A DNA stretch of 44,963 nucleotides from an uncultured Clostridia bacterium (GTDB taxonomy: Bacteria; Bacillota; Clostridia; Oscillospirales; Oscillospiraceae). Below, one piece after another: positions 36,053-44,574 of this stretch. The notes beneath the pieces were generated by a model. The model ran no database searches and had not been told where the DNA came from. It saw nothing but the letters and a program-made list of their open reading frames with translations. The stretch is from positions 1 through 44,963 of the forward strand of contig CAMNHH010000002.1 of the NCBI GenBank assembly GCA_946539175.1, in the 5' to 3' direction. The translations under genes and the position numbers were made by a program. Position 1 is the first letter of the stretch. The number at the start of each line of letters is the position of its first letter.

Positions 36053-37350
36053 CTTTTTCTCAGTTTCGCGATGAAGAACCCGTCGGTCCCCTCTGTGCAG
36101 GGCAGCAGGGTCTTCATACCGCTTTCGATCCGGCCCAGGCCGGGAAGCTCCAGGGGCTCCGGGCCGAATTCCGGGTGCTCCGCCAGAAAGGCGGAGACCA
36201 CTTCCTCGTTTTCCCGGCGCAGCAGGGTGCAGGTGCTGTAGACCAGCAGACCGCCGGGGCGCAGATGGCTGGCCTGGGCCTCCAGGATCCGGCGCTGCAC
36301 CGCCGGCAGGCCCTCCAGAGGCGCCAGCTCCTTGTAACGGATATCCGGCTTCTTCCGGATGACCCCCAGGCCGGAGCAGGGCACGTCGGCAATGATCCGG
36401 TCAAAGGCTCCGGCCCAATCGGGGTTGGGCACAGAGGCGTCCTGCAGCCGGACCTGAATGGCGTCCAGCCCCAGGCGCTCCGATCCGGCCCGGATCAGAT
36501 CCAGCTTATGCGGATGGATGTCGCAGCAGACCAGGGTCCCCTCGTTCTTCATATCGATGGCGGCGCTCACGCTCTTGCCGCCGGGCGCGGCGCAGCAGTC
36601 CAGCACCCTGTCTCCCGGCGCGGGGGCCAGGGCCAGGACCGCCAGCCGGGCAGCCGGGTCCTGGACGTAAAAACGGCCGTCCCGGAAGGCTTCGGTCTGC
36701 TCCGGACCGCCGCCGCTCACCGTGACGCAGTCCGGCAGCCAGGGATGGGGCTCCGCGGCAAGTCCCTCCTGCCGGATCAGATCCGAGATCAGGGCCTGGC
36801 AGGAGGTACGCAGGGTATTGGTCTGCAGGAAGACGCCGGGGGCCTCGTTGTGGCAGCGGAGCAGGGGCTCCAGCAGCGTCTCCCCCACGTTCGCCCGCAG
36901 CAGCTCCACCAGCTGCCCGGGATGGCTGTAGCGCAGGGAAAGCTCCCGGGGCAGCTCCAGCCGGGAGGGGTCCCGGAGCATGGCCCGCAGCACCCCGTTC
37001 ACCAGGCCGGCGGCCCTGGGATTTGCCAGGCGCTTGGCCTGCTCCACCGCCTCGTTCACCACGGCGGAGGGGGGCAGCTTGTCGAAAAAGCGGAGCTGGC
37101 ACAGGGCCAGCCGCAGAATATCCAGCACCGCGGGCTGGAGCCGGCTCGGTTTATCCTTGAGATAGCGGGAGATCCACTCGTCCAGCAGCAGGCGATTTTG
37201 CGTCACAGCAGCGCACAGGCGGGTAGCCAGCGCGGCGTCCCGTCGGTCCAGCCGATCCCGGGCCAGCTGCTGCTTCAGAGCCGCGTCCAGCCAGGCGTTG
37301 TTCTTGCGGCATGCGATGAGAACGGATAAGGCGGTGTCTCTTGCTGACAT
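36049..37350 (-). CDS. rsmB: 16S rRNA (cytosine967-C5)-methyltransferase RsmB
   Basis: NusB-like N-terminus, VLDCCAAPGGKSVSAA, ADVPCSGLGVIRKKPDIRY, LVYSTCTLLRRENEEVV. Confidence 0.95.
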   Translation of the reverse strand: MSARDTALSVLIACRKNNAWLDAALKQQLARDRLDRRDAALATRLCAAVTQNRLLLDEWISRYLKDKPSRLQPAVLDILRLALCQLRFFDKLPPSAVVNEAVEQAKRLANPRAAGLVNGVLRAMLRDPSRLELPRELSLRYSHPGQLVELLRANVGETLLEPLLRCHNEAPGVFLQTNTLRTSCQALISDLIRQEGLAAEPHPWLPDCVTVSGGGPEQTEAFRDGRFYVQDPAARLAVLALAPAPGDRVLDCCAAPGGKSVSAAIDMKNEGTLVCCDIHPHKLDLIRAGSERLGLDAIQVRLQDASVPNPDWAGAFDRIIADVPCSGLGVIRKKPDIRYKELAPLEGLPAVQRRILEAQASHLRPGGLLVYSTCTLLRRENEEVVSAFLAEHPEFGPEPLELPGLGRIESGMKTLLPCTEGTDGFFIAKLRKR

Positions 37351-37385
37351 AGGCGCTCCTTGATCGGCGCAGGGGCCGATGGGAA

Positions 37386-38318
37386 TCAGTCCCTGGGGGA
37401 TGTTGAAAGTTCAATGGGATGGCCCCGGAAGTAGTCGGCGGCGGGCATGGCCTTGCCGCCGGGGGCCTGGAGGCGGGTGATCAGCACGGCGCCGTCACCG
37501 CAGGCCACCGCCAGGCCCTGCCTGGTGAGGGCCAGCAGGGTGCCGGGGGCAGCCGGCTCCTCCACGGCGCAGGGACGGGCCTCCCAGAGCTTGAACGCCG
37601 TGCCGCCCAGATTTGCCGTGGCGGCGGGCCAGGGATTCAGACCCCGGATCTGGGCCAGGATGGCCCGGGCGGGCCGGGTCCAGTCCACAGGGGACAGCTC
37701 CTTGGTGAGCATGGGGGCGTAGCTGGCCAGGGCGGGATCCTGGGGTCTGCGGGTGACGGTCCCGGCGTCGATGGCGGCCAGAGTGTCCCGCAGCAGGGCC
37801 GCGCCGATGGGCGCCAGGCGCTCCATCAGCTCCCCTGCGGTCTCATACGCGCCGATGGGGGTCCGGCGGACGTCGATGATGTCCCCCTCGTCCATGCCGG
37901 CGTTCATATACATGGCGGTGACGCCGGTCTCGGGCAGATCCCGCAGGACCGCCCACTGGACCGGGGCGGAGCCCCGCAGGGCGGGCAGGATACTGCCGTG
38001 GATGTTGACGCAGCCCTTGGGGGGAATGTCCAGCACCCGCTGGGGCAGGAGCTTGCCGTAGGCCACGGCGATGATCAGATCCGGGGCCAGGGCCTTCAGC
38101 TCCTCATAGACCCCGTCGTCCTTGAACGTGGCGGGCTGGTACACCGGCAGGCCGTGGGCCAGGGCCAGGGTCTTTACCTCGGAGGGGATCAGCTTCATGC
38201 CCCGGTTCTTGGGAGTGTCGGGCTTGGTATAGACGGCGACCACCTGATGCTCTGTCTCCAGCACGGCCGCCAGGCAGGCGGCGGCGAAAGCGGGGGTGCC
38301 CATGAACACAACGTTCAT
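37386..38318 (-). CDS. fmt: Methionyl-tRNA formyltransferase
   Basis: MNVVFMGTPAFAAACLAAVLE...DLIIAVAYGKLLPQRVLDIPPKGCVNIHGSILPALRGSAPVQWAVLRD. Confidence 0.97.
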   Translation of the reverse strand: MNVVFMGTPAFAAACLAAVLETEHQVVAVYTKPDTPKNRGMKLIPSEVKTLALAHGLPVYQPATFKDDGVYEELKALAPDLIIAVAYGKLLPQRVLDIPPKGCVNIHGSILPALRGSAPVQWAVLRDLPETGVTAMYMNAGMDEGDIIDVRRTPIGAYETAGELMERLAPIGAALLRDTLAAIDAGTVTRRPQDPALASYAPMLTKELSPVDWTRPARAILAQIRGLNPWPAATANLGGTAFKLWEARPCAVEEPAAPGTLLALTRQGLAVACGDGAVLITRLQAPGGKAMPAADYFRGHPIELSTSPRD

Positions 38319-38812
38319 TCGCCGTCCTCCGCGTTCTGGTTCATCAGCTCCTCGTACTCCTCCTCGGTCAGCATCCGGTAGGCCTTCTCGGTATACAGGT
38401 GCCCGTCCAGGTGCTCCAGCTCGTGGCAGAAGCAGCGCGCGATCAGATCCTCGCCCTCATATTCGTACCAGTCCCCGTGGCGATCCTGGGCCTCCACCCG
38501 GACCTTCCGGGGACGCTTCACCAGGCCGTAGCGCTCGGGAACGCTGAGACAGCCCTCCAGACCGTCCTGCTCCCCCTCCTGCTCCAGGATGCGGGGATTG
38601 ATCAGCTCAATGATCTCTTCTCCCAGGTCCACCACCACGACCCGGCGCAGGACCCCCACCTGGGGGGCCGCCAGACCCACGCCGTTGGCATGGACCACGG
38701 TATCCTTCATATCGTCGATCAGCGTGGCAAGGCGCTCGTCAAAGGCCGTTACGGGACGGCAGACCTTGTTCAGAGTGGAATTTCCCTCGGTGAGGATGTT
38801 TCTCAGTGCCAT
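38315..38812 (-). CDS. def: Peptide deformylase
   Basis: VHANGVGLAAPQVGV, GLEGCLSVPERYG, CHELEHLDGHLYTEK. Confidence 0.97.
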   Translation of the reverse strand: MALRNILTEGNSTLNKVCRPVTAFDERLATLIDDMKDTVVHANGVGLAAPQVGVLRRVVVVDLGEEIIELINPRILEQEGEQDGLEGCLSVPERYGLVKRPRKVRVEAQDRHGDWYEYEGEDLIARCFCHELEHLDGHLYTEKAYRMLTEEEYEELMNQNAEDGE

Positions 38813-38821
38813 AGTGTTCTC

Positions 38822-41275
38822 CTATTCGTAGCCGTTCACGTCCACGTAGACCGTAACGCCCCTGGTCTCCTTTTCCCTGGAGAATTGCTTCACCAGGACC
38901 GCCAGCTCCAGCCGCAGGGGCTTGGAGTTGGCGCAGAGCAGGGTCAGACGGAAACGGAATTTGTTGTTGATTTTTGCGACGTATGCGGGAGCCGGGCCCA
39001 ACAGGTCCGTCAGCTGCCCCTTGAGCCCCGCCTGCTCCAGCTGCTGCCAGAGGCGCCGGGCAAAGCGGGCGGCGCAGTCCTCCACATGCCGCTCCGGAAA
39101 GCCCACAAAGCCGATCAGGAGCTGGTCACAGAAGGGCGGGCAGTTCCGCAGGCGGCGCAGGGGCAGCTCCGCCTCGTAGAAGCTGTCATAGTCCTGGGCT
39201 GCGGCCTGCCGCAGCACCGCGTTGCGGGGGGTCAGCGTCTGGATGATGGCGGCGCCGGGCTTCTCCCCCCGGCCGGAGCGGCCCACCACCTGGGTGATCA
39301 GCGCGAAGGTGGTCTCGGCGGAGCGGTAATTGTCCACGTAGAGGGAGGCGTCCGCGTCCACCACGCCCACCAGGGTCACGTCGGGGAAGTTCAGCCCCTT
39401 GGCCACCATCTGGGTGCCGATCAGGACGGAAACGTCCTCGTTGGCAAAGCGGCTCAGCACCGCCTCGTGGGGATTGGTGGGGGTGATGGTATCCGCGTCC
39501 ATCCGCAGCAGCTTTGCCTCCGGCAGCAGCTTCTGCAGATCATATTCCAGCTGCTGGGTCCCGACGCCAACCCGCTTGAGATGGCCGCCGCATTCGGGGC
39601 AGCGCTCATAGGCCGGCTGGGAGTGGCCGCAGTAGTGGCACATGAGCCGCTGGTTCACCATATGATAGGTGAGATTTACGCTGCAGCGGGGGCAAGCGGG
39701 CACGAAGCCGCAGTCCACGCAGAGGATCAGGCGGTTGCTGCCCCGGCGGTTCAGCAGCAGGATGGATTTCTCCCGGCGGGCCATCCGCTCCCGGATGGCC
39801 TCCAGAAGTCTGCCGCTGACGGCGGTGGCGTTGCCCTCCAGCAGCTCCTGCTTCATATCCACCAGCTCCACCTCGGGCAGAGCCCGGCCGTTGTAGCGGG
39901 CGGGCAGCCTGTAGAGGCTGTAGTCCCCCCGCCGGGCATGGTACATGGTCTCCACGCTGGGGGTGGCGGAGCCCAGCAGCACCAGGGCTCCCTCCCGGCT
40001 GCCCCGGTACAGGGCGATCTCCCTGGCATGGTAGCGGGGACTGTTTTCCGATTTATAGGTGTGCTCCTGCTCCTCGTCCACCACGATGAGCCCCAGCTTG
40101 TCCAGGGGGGCGAAGACGGAGGAACGGGTGCCCACCACCACCCGGGCGTCGCCCCGGGCAATGCGCTTGTATTCGTCGTAGCGCTCCCCCACCCGCAGAC
40201 CGCTGTGGAGCACCGCAATCTCCGAGCCGAAGCAGGCGGAGAACAGGCTCAGCAGCTGGGGGGTCAGGGCGATCTCCGGCACCATCAGCAGGGCGCTTCT
40301 GCCCAGGGACAGGCAGCGGCGGATCAGATTGATATACACCGCCGTCTTGCCGGAGCCGGTGACGCCGTAGAGCAGAGCCGCGCCGGGGGCTTTCTGCTCC
40401 AGACGGGCGCTGAGCTCCCGGAAGACCCGCTCCTGGTCCCGGGTCAGGGCGAATTCCGTGTCCCCCTCATAGGGGGCGATCCGGGTCCGGCGCAGCACTT
40501 CCCGGGCCGTGATTTGCACAAGGCCCGCCCGCTCCAGGGCGCGGAGGGTGGGCATGGAGGCCCCGGTGAAATACTGCAGCTCCTTTTGGGAGATGACGCC
40601 CACGGTGCTCATCAGCTCCAGAACGGAGCGCTGCATGGGGGCGCTTTTGCCCCTGGCCCGCAGGTGCTCCCGGATTTGCGCGGGATCCGCGCACAGCTCC
40701 AGGATCAGCTCTGTTTTATCGCTGCTGCGCCGCTGCAGCTCGGTATCGGCCCGGAGCCAGCCCCGGTCCCGGAGCCGACGCAGGGCCTCCGTGATCACGG
40801 GACCGCTGCCGCACTGCCGGTAGAGGGCGTCGTCCCGCAGACGGCCGCCGCTGTCCCAAATCAGACGGACCAGCTTCTCCTGCACCGGCTCCGCCGCAAG
40901 TCTGGCCTCCCAATCCTCCGGCAGCCCGGCCAGGGAGAAGACCTCCCGGCTCTGCAGCCAGAGGCCTGCCGGGAGCATGGCCCGAACGGCTTCATAGAGG
41001 GTGCAGAAATAGCGTTCCCGGACGAAGGCGGCCAGCCGCAGCATCTGCCCGGAAAGCACAGGGGCAGGGTCCAGCAGCTCCCGCACGGATTTCAGCTCCG
41101 GCCCCTCCCCCGGCTCCAGGGCCAGGATAACGCCCTCCCTGAGCCGGTCACCCGGGCCGAAGGGCACGCTGACCCGGCAGCCGGGGCGTGCCGCCGACAG
41201 GGCGGCGGGCAGCAGGTAGCTGTAGGGCTTGTCGATGGCGTAGATCAGCCCGTCCAGGGCGATTTTGGCAATCAT
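38822..41275 (-). CDS. priA: Primosomal protein N' (helicase PriA)
   Basis: LLYGVTGSGKTAVYINLI, LMVPEIALTPQLL, VVGTRSSVFAPL, VDEEQEHTYKSENSPRYHARE, zinc cysteine clusters, IGTQMVAKGLNFPDVTLVGVVDAD. Confidence 0.97.
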   Translation of the reverse strand: MIAKIALDGLIYAIDKPYSYLLPAALSAARPGCRVSVPFGPGDRLREGVILALEPGEGPELKSVRELLDPAPVLSGQMLRLAAFVRERYFCTLYEAVRAMLPAGLWLQSREVFSLAGLPEDWEARLAAEPVQEKLVRLIWDSGGRLRDDALYRQCGSGPVITEALRRLRDRGWLRADTELQRRSSDKTELILELCADPAQIREHLRARGKSAPMQRSVLELMSTVGVISQKELQYFTGASMPTLRALERAGLVQITAREVLRRTRIAPYEGDTEFALTRDQERVFRELSARLEQKAPGAALLYGVTGSGKTAVYINLIRRCLSLGRSALLMVPEIALTPQLLSLFSACFGSEIAVLHSGLRVGERYDEYKRIARGDARVVVGTRSSVFAPLDKLGLIVVDEEQEHTYKSENSPRYHAREIALYRGSREGALVLLGSATPSVETMYHARRGDYSLYRLPARYNGRALPEVELVDMKQELLEGNATAVSGRLLEAIRERMARREKSILLLNRRGSNRLILCVDCGFVPACPRCSVNLTYHMVNQRLMCHYCGHSQPAYERCPECGGHLKRVGVGTQQLEYDLQKLLPEAKLLRMDADTITPTNPHEAVLSRFANEDVSVLIGTQMVAKGLNFPDVTLVGVVDADASLYVDNYRSAETTFALITQVVGRSGRGEKPGAAIIQTLTPRNAVLRQAAAQDYDSFYEAELPLRRLRNCPPFCDQLLIGFVGFPERHVEDCAARFARRLWQQLEQAGLKGQLTDLLGPAPAYVAKINNKFRFRLTLLCANSKPLRLELAVLVKQFSREKETRGVTVYVDVNGYE

Positions 41276-41301
41276 GGAACGAAAGCCGCGCCGGCAAACG
41301 C

Positions 41302-41508
41302 TCAGCGCAGGTATTCCTTTTTGACCTCGGCGGCCAGCTTGCCGTCGGCCACCTCACGGATGGCCAGAGTCACGGGCTTTTCCGCCAGAGGCTCACCGAA
41401 CTCTCTGGACTCGATGGCGATCTGCCGGGCCCGGCGGGCCACCACGTTCACCAGAAGATAGCGGCTGTCAATGTGTTTCAAAAGCTCGCTCATAGGGGGA
41501 TAAAGCAT
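41302..41508 (-). CDS. rpoZ: DNA-directed RNA polymerase subunit omega
   Basis: DSRYLLVNVVARRARQIAIES...KPVTLAIREVADGKL; between gmk and priA as expected. Confidence 0.93.
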   Translation of the reverse strand: MLYPPMSELLKHIDSRYLLVNVVARRARQIAIESREFGEPLAEKPVTLAIREVADGKLAAEVKKEYLR

Positions 41509-41509
41509 A

Positions 41510-42109
41510 TTAAAGTGCCTCCTTCAAAAGATGCTGTTGATGTTGGGTTTTTAAGGCCTCCGCCCGGAGGATGGCCTGCACGTCGGAAACGGCGTCCTCC
41601 AGCCGGTCGTTGACCACGATGTACTGATATTGGGGGGCCACCAGGTATTCCATCCTGGCCTGCTGCAGCCGCATGAGGACCTTCTCTTCATCCGTGTCGC
41701 CCCGGCCCCGGAGACGACCCGCCAGCACCTCAAAGGAGGGAGCGGCAATGAACAGCGAAATGGCCTCGGGCCGCCGCTGCATCACCTGCAGGCCGCCCTG
41801 GACCTCGATCTCCAGGATCACGTCGAAGCCCTGCTCCAGCATGGCGTCCACCGGCTCCTCGGGGGTGCCGTAGCGGTTGCCCACGTATTGGGCGTGCTCC
41901 AGGAAGCAATCCCGGTCGATCATTTCCTCGAACGCTTCCCGGCTGATAAAGTAATAGTGAACGCCGTCGATCTCTCCTGGGCGCATTTCCCGGGTGGTGG
42001 CGGAGACGGAGAGCTTCACCCGGGGGTCCCGCTCCATCAGGGCCTTCACCACGGTTCCCTTGCCCACGCCGGAGGGCCCGGAGATCACGATCAGTCTACC
42101 CTTCTTCAT
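41510..42109 (-). CDS. gmk: Guanylate kinase
   Basis: [78 protein letters not shown]. Confidence 0.98.
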   Translation of the reverse strand: MKKGRLIVISGPSGVGKGTVVKALMERDPRVKLSVSATTREMRPGEIDGVHYYFISREAFEEMIDRDCFLEHAQYVGNRYGTPEEPVDAMLEQGFDVILEIEVQGGLQVMQRRPEAISLFIAAPSFEVLAGRLRGRGDTDEEKVLMRLQQARMEYLVAPQYQYIVVNDRLEDAVSDVQAILRAEALKTQHQQHLLKEAL

Positions 42110-42359
42110 CCTCTTCTTCCTCCTCTTCCCCGCCTGCGCGGGCGCGAATGGTTTTTGGCTCCAGCGCGGAGAGGATCACATGGTCCGTGTCCATCACCAG
42201 GACGGACTTGGTCTTCCGCCCGAAGCTGGCGTCGATGAGCATGCCCCGGTCCCGGGCCTCCTGCACCAGACGTTTCACGGGCGCGGAGTCCGGGCTGATG
42301 ACGGAGAGCAGACGCCTGGCCGATACCAGGTTGCCAAAGCCGATGTTGATCAGTTTCAT
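42096..42359 (-). CDS. remA: DUF370 / RemA regulator with acidic C-terminal tail
   Basis: [68 protein letters not shown]; tail [12 protein letters not shown]. Confidence 0.95.
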   Translation of the reverse strand: MKLINIGFGNLVSARRLLSVISPDSAPVKRLVQEARDRGMLIDASFGRKTKSVLVMDTDHVILSALEPKTIRARAGGEEEEEEDEEG

Positions 42360-42369
42360 ATCTGCCGCC

Positions 42370-43248
42370 TTATTCGATGTTCTGGATCTGCTCGCGGATC
42401 TTTTCCAGCTCGGCCTTGATATCCACCACGGTACGGGCGATCTCCAGGTCGGAGCACTTGGAGCCGATGGTATTGGTCTCCCGGTTGATCTCCTGCATGA
42501 GGAAATCCAGCTTGCGGCCGATGGGCTCGGAGGACTTCAGCATGGCTTGGAGCTGATCCATGTGGCTGCGGAGCCGGACGGTCTCCTCGTCCACCGCCAC
42601 CTTGTCCGCGAAAATGGCGGCCTCCGTGAGGATCCGGGCCTCGTCTACGGTGGCGGAGGCCAGCACCTCCTGCATTTTGGCGTAGAGCTTTTCCCGATAT
42701 TCCGCCACGGACTGGGGAGAGCGCCGCTCCACGAAGGCCACCCGCTCCAGGATCCCATCCGCCTTGGCCATCAGGTCCCTGGCCAGGGCCTCGCCCTCGG
42801 CGCGGCGCATGGCGTCATAGCCCGCCAGGGCCTCCGCCACCACCTCCAGAAGCTGGGCCTTGAGCCGGTCCTCGTCCTGCTCGGTCTTTTCCACGGTAAA
42901 CACGTCGGGCAGCCGGGAGAGGCTGCTGACGCTGACGTCGTCCGCAATGGCATAATCCGCGGCGATGCTCCGCATAGCGGCCAGATAGCCCTCCAGCACG
43001 GGGCGGTTCAGGCCGACGGACACGTCGCCGCTCTGGGTCAGGTTGACGGTGACGAACACGTCCACCTTGCCCCGGGTGACAGACTGCTTTACCGCCTGCT
43101 TCACGGCGTCCTCGCAGAAGGCGCAGAGCCGGGGCAGCTTCACAGAGCAGTCCAGATAACGGTTATTGACGGAGCGGAGCTCCACGGTGATCTGCTTGTC
43201 CTCAAAGACAGCGACAGCCCGTCCGTAACCTGTCATACTTTTGATCAC
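42370..43248 (-). CDS. yicC: YicC family endoribonuclease
   Basis: [11 protein letters not shown]...[22 protein letters not shown]...[31 protein letters not shown]. Confidence 0.96.
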   Translation of the reverse strand: MIKSMTGYGRAVAVFEDKQITVELRSVNNRYLDCSVKLPRLCAFCEDAVKQAVKQSVTRGKVDVFVTVNLTQSGDVSVGLNRPVLEGYLAAMRSIAADYAIADDVSVSSLSRLPDVFTVEKTEQDEDRLKAQLLEVVAEALAGYDAMRRAEGEALARDLMAKADGILERVAFVERRSPQSVAEYREKLYAKMQEVLASATVDEARILTEAAIFADKVAVDEETVRLRSHMDQLQAMLKSSEPIGRKLDFLMQEINRETNTIGSKCSDLEIARTVVDIKAELEKIREQIQNIE

Positions 43249-43281
43249 GTTGATTTTCTCCTTTGGTTCAGTGTTCAGCGC

Positions 43282-43935
43282 TCAGCAGCCGCTGCAGACG
43301 CTATCGCAAATCACGTCGCAGAGCGCCTCGCAGGCGCATTCCCCCGCGCAGGCGCCGCAGGCGCCGCAGACCCACTTGGCGCGGGTCTTTTTGGATTCCT
43401 TCAGCTTGTTCAGGCTGGGCGGGGCAAAGAGGACCTTATCCAGGGCCGCCTTGTATTCTGCGTTGTTCGGCTCCAGCTTGGCGGCCTGCTTCACAGACCT
43501 GGCGGCCTCGTCCAGCCAACCCCGCTTCCAGGCGGTCATGCCCCGGAGATAGATCAGCTCCGGATTGGTGTCCAAATCCGGCTGGGCCTTCAAAAGGGCT
43601 TCGGCCCCATCCGGATCGTTGGCGTTCAGCAGCTTGCGGACCCGCACAGAGACAGACTGTTCGGGAAGGCTGCCTTGCTTCACAGGGGCATCTTTGGAGG
43701 CCGCTTTCTGCTCCGGCAGTTCCTCCGTCGTATCCGCAGCGGTCAGCAGATTGTAAGCGTTCCGGATCTGGGCCCGCTTTTCGGCAGCCATATCCCAAAG
43801 CGGGCTGCCCATGTAGTTTTCCTCGCTGAAACGCTCCATCAGGGAAGCGTAGGCCTCGACAATTTCCTCCCGGGAAGCGTTTTCCGGGAGGTTCAATATT
43901 TTATATGCTTCCGATTGATGTTGCATTTTTCTCAA
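43282..43935 (-). CDS. J-like-domain (no HPD) / TPR / cysteine-rich-tail protein
   Basis: SEAYKILNLPENASREEIVEAYASLMERFSEENYMGSP...KRAQIRNAYNLLTAADT; TPR-like NPELIYLRGMTAWKRGWLDEAARSVKQAAKLEPNNAEYKAAL; tail CGACGACAGECACEALCDVICDSVCSGC. TTG start after GGAGG. Confidence 0.78.
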   Translation of the reverse strand: MRKMQHQSEAYKILNLPENASREEIVEAYASLMERFSEENYMGSPLWDMAAEKRAQIRNAYNLLTAADTTEELPEQKAASKDAPVKQGSLPEQSVSVRVRKLLNANDPDGAEALLKAQPDLDTNPELIYLRGMTAWKRGWLDEAARSVKQAAKLEPNNAEYKAALDKVLFAPPSLNKLKESKKTRAKWVCGACGACAGECACEALCDVICDSVCSGC

Positions 43936-43956
43936 GTATCTGTTTCCTCCACCCTC

Positions 43957-44023
43957 GGGCTGCTCACCCTTCGGGTAAGAGCAGCCCCTACGCTGTGGTA
44001 CGACGGACAGGCAATGCCTGTCC
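43957..44023 (-). repeat. Palindromic repeat element upstream of the J-like/TPR gene
   Basis: GGGCTGCTC-ACCC-TTCG-GGT-AA-GAGCAGCCC hairpin (43957-43987), GTAGGGGC on the minus strand, and GGACAGGCA-A-TGCCTGTCC (44005-44023), the same GACARGCA-TGCYTGTC core as in the tmcAL insertion. Confidence 0.65.
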
Positions 44024-44046
44024 CTGCATTCCCTGATCCCTGATCC

Positions 44047-44574
44047 CTATTTCATCTTCGGCATCACATTGATCCGGAACCATCCGATCAAAATCGAAAA
44101 GGCCACGTCATAGACCGCGAAGGCGGCCAGCAGACCCAGGGCCAGCAGAATGGGTCCCGCGCTGCCCAGGTCAAAGGGCAGGGCCAGGGTGAAGAAGGAC
44201 CGGAAGGCCAGGTACAGCAGGCCCGCGCAGAGGGCGAAGCCCAAGAGCTTCAAAAGCCAGCCCAGGGCCGTCTGCCCGTTTCGGGTCTGCCAGGCCTCGA
44301 TGAGGGCCTTCCAGACGGGATAGTGGCCAAAGAAGCAGGCGAACCACACCGCCGGCGTCTTTACCGGCAGCAGGAGCAGTCCCAGGATGGCGGCCGCCGC
44401 GTAGGTTCCCAGGGCCCAGCCGGAGCCGCAGAGGATCACGATGGCCGCCGGAAAGAGCCCCGCCAGGGCCGCCATGGAGAGGCTCACGCTGGACAGCAGA
44501 CTCCCCAGGGCCAGGCAGCCCACGCAGAGGGCCGCCACCAGGGCGGAAAGGCTCAGCTTTTTGGTGGACTTCAT
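44047..44574 (-). CDS. Small polytopic membrane protein (ECF S-component-like by hydropathy only)
   Basis: MKSTKKLSLSALVAALCVGCLALGSLLSSVSLSMAALAGLFPAAIVILC...; about 5-6 TM segments. Start overlaps the upstream gene's stop (ATGA). Confidence 0.7.
   Translation of the reverse strand: MKSTKKLSLSALVAALCVGCLALGSLLSSVSLSMAALAGLFPAAIVILCGSGWALGTYAAAAILGLLLLPVKTPAVWFACFFGHYPVWKALIEAWQTRNGQTALGWLLKLLGFALCAGLLYLAFRSFFTLALPFDLGSAGPILLALGLLAAFAVYDVAFSILIGWFRINVMPKMK

Noticed and set aside
38399-41461. 1020-aa plus-strand ORF
   Set aside because: Antisense to def and priA, which have clear family motifs; low-complexity antisense translation.
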